Shown: one piece after another, positions 53,514 to 56,311 of the stretch
Layout: the number at the start of each line of letters is the position of its first letter
Position numbering within the stretch: position 1 is the stretch's first letter
Source of the DNA: an uncultured Chlorobiaceae bacterium
GTDB lineage: Bacteria > Bacteroidota > Chlorobiia > Chlorobiales > Chlorobiaceae
Direction: 5' to 3'
Assembly (NCBI GenBank): GCA_903994455.1
Contig: CAJEXI010000020.1
Span: forward strand, 1 to 56,311
Length of the DNA stretch: 56,311 nt
The notes under the pieces: generated by a model
Told to the model about the DNA's origin: nothing
Database searches by the model: none
Seen by the model: only the letters and a program-made list of their open reading frames with translations
Made by a program: the position numbers and the translations under genes

Positions 53514-55895
53514 TTACTCCAGCTCCACAAAGGTAACGCCATCCCCTCCTTCACCCCACTCGCCAAGCCGAAAGCTCTTGACCGCCGGATGCTGCTGCAA
53601 ACACTCCGCCGTTCTTTTGCGGAGCGATCCTGTCCCCTTGCCATGCAAAATCATTGCTGCATAGATGCGATTCAGGCGCATGGTGTCAAGAAATCTCTCG
53701 ATTTTCAGAGTGGCCTCATCAGCGGTCAACCCCCGCACATCAATTTTAGTTGACTCAATACCCGATGTCATGGCCGACCAGGAGCTTTTCTTCGGCCTCG
53801 GTTCAGGCAGCCGCAGACTCTTTTTCACCTGTGTTTTTGAGCTCTTTTCAAGATTTTTCAGCGCCGTGGTCAACCTGAAATTGCCGCACAGCACCACCAC
53901 ACTCTCACCGTTAATGCTCTCAACCTCACCGGAGGTATTGGTATCGAGAATACTGACAAGGTCGCCCGGACGGATAGTACGATCAACTTTGGCCGCCGCT
54001 TCAGCTCTGGCTCGCAGCAGCGATGCACTCTTTTCGGTCTGCTGTATTTTGACACCAAGTTTTTTCCGTGCAACGTGCACTATCTTTTCATCGGTTGGAG
54101 CTGCTTTAACCTCCTGCAGAATCTCCCTGATCTCCTGTCGGGCCTGCTCCAGCTCCCTCTGAAGTTCCCGCGATGCTCCAAGCTTGTGCGCCCGACGCTT
54201 CTGCTCAAAGGCCGTCTCCGCCTGTTGCAAGGAGAGCGCCCTTTTCTCCATATTCGCTGTCTCCACCTCAAGCTGCTGCTTCAGTAAACGGTTCTCCTCA
54301 AACATGCGGCTGAGGTCATCAAGCATTCGGTCGAGCCCGATTCGCTCATGCAGCATAAAGGAGGATGCACGCGCCACCATTTTGGCAGGAAAACCCATCC
54401 GCTTCATCATGGCAAAAGCAAAACTGTTGCCCGGCAGCCCCTTGACAAACCTGAAGGTGGGCTGAAGCTCCGCCCGGTCAAACTCCATCGCGCCGTTCAC
54501 CACACCCGCCCGTTCATGGGCATAGGCCTTCAACTCGCCAAGGTGGGTGGTGACAATGGTCTTGGTAGAGCGACCAAGCAGCTCCTCAATCACCGCACGG
54601 GCAATGGCTCCCCCCTCCTCCACATCGGTGCCAGCACAAAGTTCGTCAATCAATACCAGATCGCGACTGCCTGCGCCATCAAGAATTGTCTTTATAGCGC
54701 CAAGATGGGAGCTGAAGGTGGAGAGGTCATTCTCAATCGACTGGTCATCGCCAATCTCAATAAAAATATCGCGGAAAAGGGGAAAGACCGAACTCTCGCT
54801 GCAAGGAAGCAGATAGCCATGAACCAGCATACAGCAGAGCAGCCCGGCGCTCTTCATCGCCACCGACTTTCCGCCAGCATTGGGGCCGGAGATCACCAGC
54901 ACCCGCTCCTCCTCATCCAGAATTAGCTCAAGAGGCTGCACCTCCTTTTGACGATGCGAAATCAGCAGCCAGGGATGATACCCCTTCACAATGCGAAGCG
55001 CCTGCCCTTCCGTAATGGATGGCAGCACCGCATGAGTTTCAACCGCAAACCGCGCCCGTCCATAGAGGGCATCAAAAGCCGCCAGCAGAGCTTCATTGTG
55101 CTGGATGTTGTGGCGCTCCTGCCGAATCTCCTCCGTCATCTCCTTCAGAATCCGCTCAATCTCCCGCCGCTCGCTGATCTCAAGATCCTGAATCCGGTTA
55201 CTGATCTCCAGCGTTTCAGCAGGCTCGATAAAGACCGTCTGCCCCGAGCCGGAGTAATCCTGGATATACCCGGCAATCTTGTACTTGTACTCCACCTTCA
55301 GCCCAAGCGTGAGTCGGCCATTCTTGACTGCCACCCTCTCCTCCATCAGCCAGCCACTCTCCTGGGAGCGACGAAGCAGGCGCTCCATTCTCCGGCGAAT
55401 CAGTTCACGACTGCTCAGCAACTCCCCCCGAATCATCAAAAGCGCATCACTCGCCGAATCGCGCACCCTCCCCTGCTCATCAATAATCCGGCGAATCCCT
55501 GCCTGAAGAGCGCTCTCAAGCCAGAGCTGCAGGGTAAACTCATTGAGCAGCGGATAGACCTCGCGGTTGAGCGCCATAAACTTCCGCAACTGCACCGATG
55601 AAAAGAGAAGATGATAGATATCCTGCAGCTCCTCCGTCTCCAGATAGCTCCCCAGCAGCTCCAGCTTTTTCAGCAGCGGCCGGGTATCGGGCAGATAAGA
55701 GAAGGGGAGCGCAATCCCCTCCTGAAGCAAATTGCGCAACTCAAGCAGCCGCTCAAGCTCCGTTACAAGCGCCTGCCGATCTCTTTGCGGAACGGCGGCA
55801 AGAAGCTGGTCGCGCCCCATCGCCGAGAGGCAGAGCCGGGCGGCGTAGTGGGCGACTTTGTCGAATTCGAGCTTTTTGAGGGTGGTGGGGTTCAT
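53514..55895 (-). CDS. mutS2: Endonuclease MutS2
   Basis: A 793-aa MutS-like ATPase with a nuclease tail. It lacks the N-terminal mismatch domain of MutS1 and begins directly with the clamp and lever helices. The ATPase has Walker A ISGPNAGGKSVAMKSAG (about residue 336), the segment DLSTFSSHLGAI, and Walker B LVLIDELCAGTDVEEGG. A coiled coil follows (about 520-620). The C-terminal Smr domain has KIDVRGLTADEATLKIERFL and LHGKGTGSLRK, with the Leu-Asp/Arg-Gly and His-Gly-Lys-Gly signatures. It acts in suppressing recombination, or in ribosome rescue in some bacteria. The sequence cannot tell which. Confidence 0.93.
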   Translation of the reverse strand: MNPTTLKKLEFDKVAHYAARLCLSAMGRDQLLAAVPQRDRQALVTELERLLELRNLLQEGIALPFSYLPDTRPLLKKLELLGSYLETEELQDIYHLLFSSVQLRKFMALNREVYPLLNEFTLQLWLESALQAGIRRIIDEQGRVRDSASDALLMIRGELLSSRELIRRRMERLLRRSQESGWLMEERVAVKNGRLTLGLKVEYKYKIAGYIQDYSGSGQTVFIEPAETLEISNRIQDLEISERREIERILKEMTEEIRQERHNIQHNEALLAAFDALYGRARFAVETHAVLPSITEGQALRIVKGYHPWLLISHRQKEVQPLELILDEEERVLVISGPNAGGKSVAMKSAGLLCCMLVHGYLLPCSESSVFPLFRDIFIEIGDDQSIENDLSTFSSHLGAIKTILDGAGSRDLVLIDELCAGTDVEEGGAIARAVIEELLGRSTKTIVTTHLGELKAYAHERAGVVNGAMEFDRAELQPTFRFVKGLPGNSFAFAMMKRMGFPAKMVARASSFMLHERIGLDRMLDDLSRMFEENRLLKQQLEVETANMEKRALSLQQAETAFEQKRRAHKLGASRELQRELEQARQEIREILQEVKAAPTDEKIVHVARKKLGVKIQQTEKSASLLRARAEAAAKVDRTIRPGDLVSILDTNTSGEVESINGESVVVLCGNFRLTTALKNLEKSSKTQVKKSLRLPEPRPKKSSWSAMTSGIESTKIDVRGLTADEATLKIERFLDTMRLNRIYAAMILHGKGTGSLRKRTAECLQQHPAVKSFRLGEWGEGGDGVTFVELE

Positions 55896-55960
55896 GGGGA
55901 AATGGTGATAAACGAATGCCTGCTGTTTTCTGAATATAGGGAACTGAGGGGAATAACAGT

Positions 55961-56311
55961 TCAGGTTGCCGATTCAGGGTTCAGAAGTTCAATGGGCAAC
56001 CTCCTGATTCCTGCACTTAACCCGATCCATCGCCATGCCTCTTCAGAGGCAGAGAGCAGCTTTTGCCCCGCTCCATCCCAAGCCGCAGTCTCGTTGTGCG
56101 GCAGGTTTGCCATGGTCATCAGGCAGGTGCCTGACGCGACATCCCACACCTTCAGGGTATTATCTGAAGAGCCAAACACAACCGATTTTCCATCGGGACT
56201 TATCGCGCACGACCAGACAGAACCCGAATGGCCGCTCAGCGTCATCAGGCAGGTGCCTGACGCGACATCCCACACCTTCAGGGTCTTATCATCAGAGCCA
56301 GACACAACCGA
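55961..56311 (-). CDS. C-terminal part of a WD40-repeat protein (5' end outside window)
   Basis: The frame is open to the window edge, so only the last 116 codons or so are seen. They contain one full and one partial WD40 repeat (SGSDDKTLKVWDVASGTCLM, LSGHSGSVWSCAISPDGKS) and a non-repeat tail ending RWIGLSAGIRRLPIELLNPE. At DNA level 56115-56158 and 56241-56284 are the same for 44 bases with a 126-base (42-codon) period, so the repeats were copied recently. Such high-identity WD40 arrays are common in NACHT- or TIR-linked sensor proteins and in predicted conflict systems. The N-terminal partner domain cannot be seen here. Confidence 0.8.
   Translation of the reverse strand, partial: SVVSGSDDKTLKVWDVASGTCLMTLSGHSGSVWSCAISPDGKSVVFGSSDNTLKVWDVASGTCLMTMANLPHNETAAWDGAGQKLLSASEEAWRWIGLSAGIRRLPIELLNPESAT

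Overview
The window looks like chromosome of a green sulfur bacterium (Chlorobium/Pelodictyon type). The evidence is indirect. It carries a monomeric NADP isocitrate dehydrogenase, which Chlorobium uses in the reductive TCA cycle. It also has an ArsA-type ATPase with an Hsp20-like tail, a long FabI, and a CydDC, Dxs, MutS2, PgsA and RecJ set of ordinary bacterial type. The genus is inferred from memory of gene families, not from a search.

Left edge, 1-5.2 kb: a small defence and decay island. A 130-bp inverted repeat (15-144 and 2501-2630) encloses a D12-class adenine methyltransferase overlapping an HNH endonuclease. Each side also carries a relic: a P-loop fragment on the left and a methyltransferase fragment on the right. 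Next come a HicA/HicB toxin-antitoxin pair, an AAA/DUF4143 ATPase broken by a one-base frameshift, and a small unknown gene. From 5.4 to 8.8 kb lies the cydDC exporter.

9-26 kb: a long run of minus-strand genes that is the most unusual part of the window. In transcription order: outer-membrane protein, SnoaL-like protein, DJ-1/PfpI protein; the same module again with its SnoaL gene dead; metallo-beta-lactamase hydrolase; large outer-membrane barrel; two SnoaL/NTF2-like proteins; DJ-1/PfpI; ThDP enzyme; DJ-1/PfpI; VOC (glyoxalase-fold) protein; isoamylase-type debranching enzyme; a fusion of a sugar-epimerase barrel to a STAS domain; and a DUF4239 membrane protein. Four DJ-1 proteins, a VOC protein, an MBL hydrolase and a carboligase/decarboxylase-type ThDP enzyme next to glycogen and sugar enzymes suggest an uncharacterised carbohydrate/2-oxoaldehyde pathway. 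This is inference.

26-32.4 kb: a CDF metal exporter, a pentameric ligand-gated ion channel, then a plus-strand envelope glycosylation operon (decayed PAP2 phosphatase, GT39, GT2, YbhN-like flippase family).

32.4-56.3 kb: mostly core genes: recJ, fbp, YmdB-family phosphodiesterase, an unknown 452-aa protein, icd, fabI, arsA, nitroreductase, glycosyltransferase, uvrD/pcrA, GH13 amylase, YjbQ, dxs, a three-repeat Ig-like protein, pgpA, pgsA and mutS2. A WD40 protein runs off the right edge. No rRNA, tRNA, CRISPR array or intact transposase was recognised.
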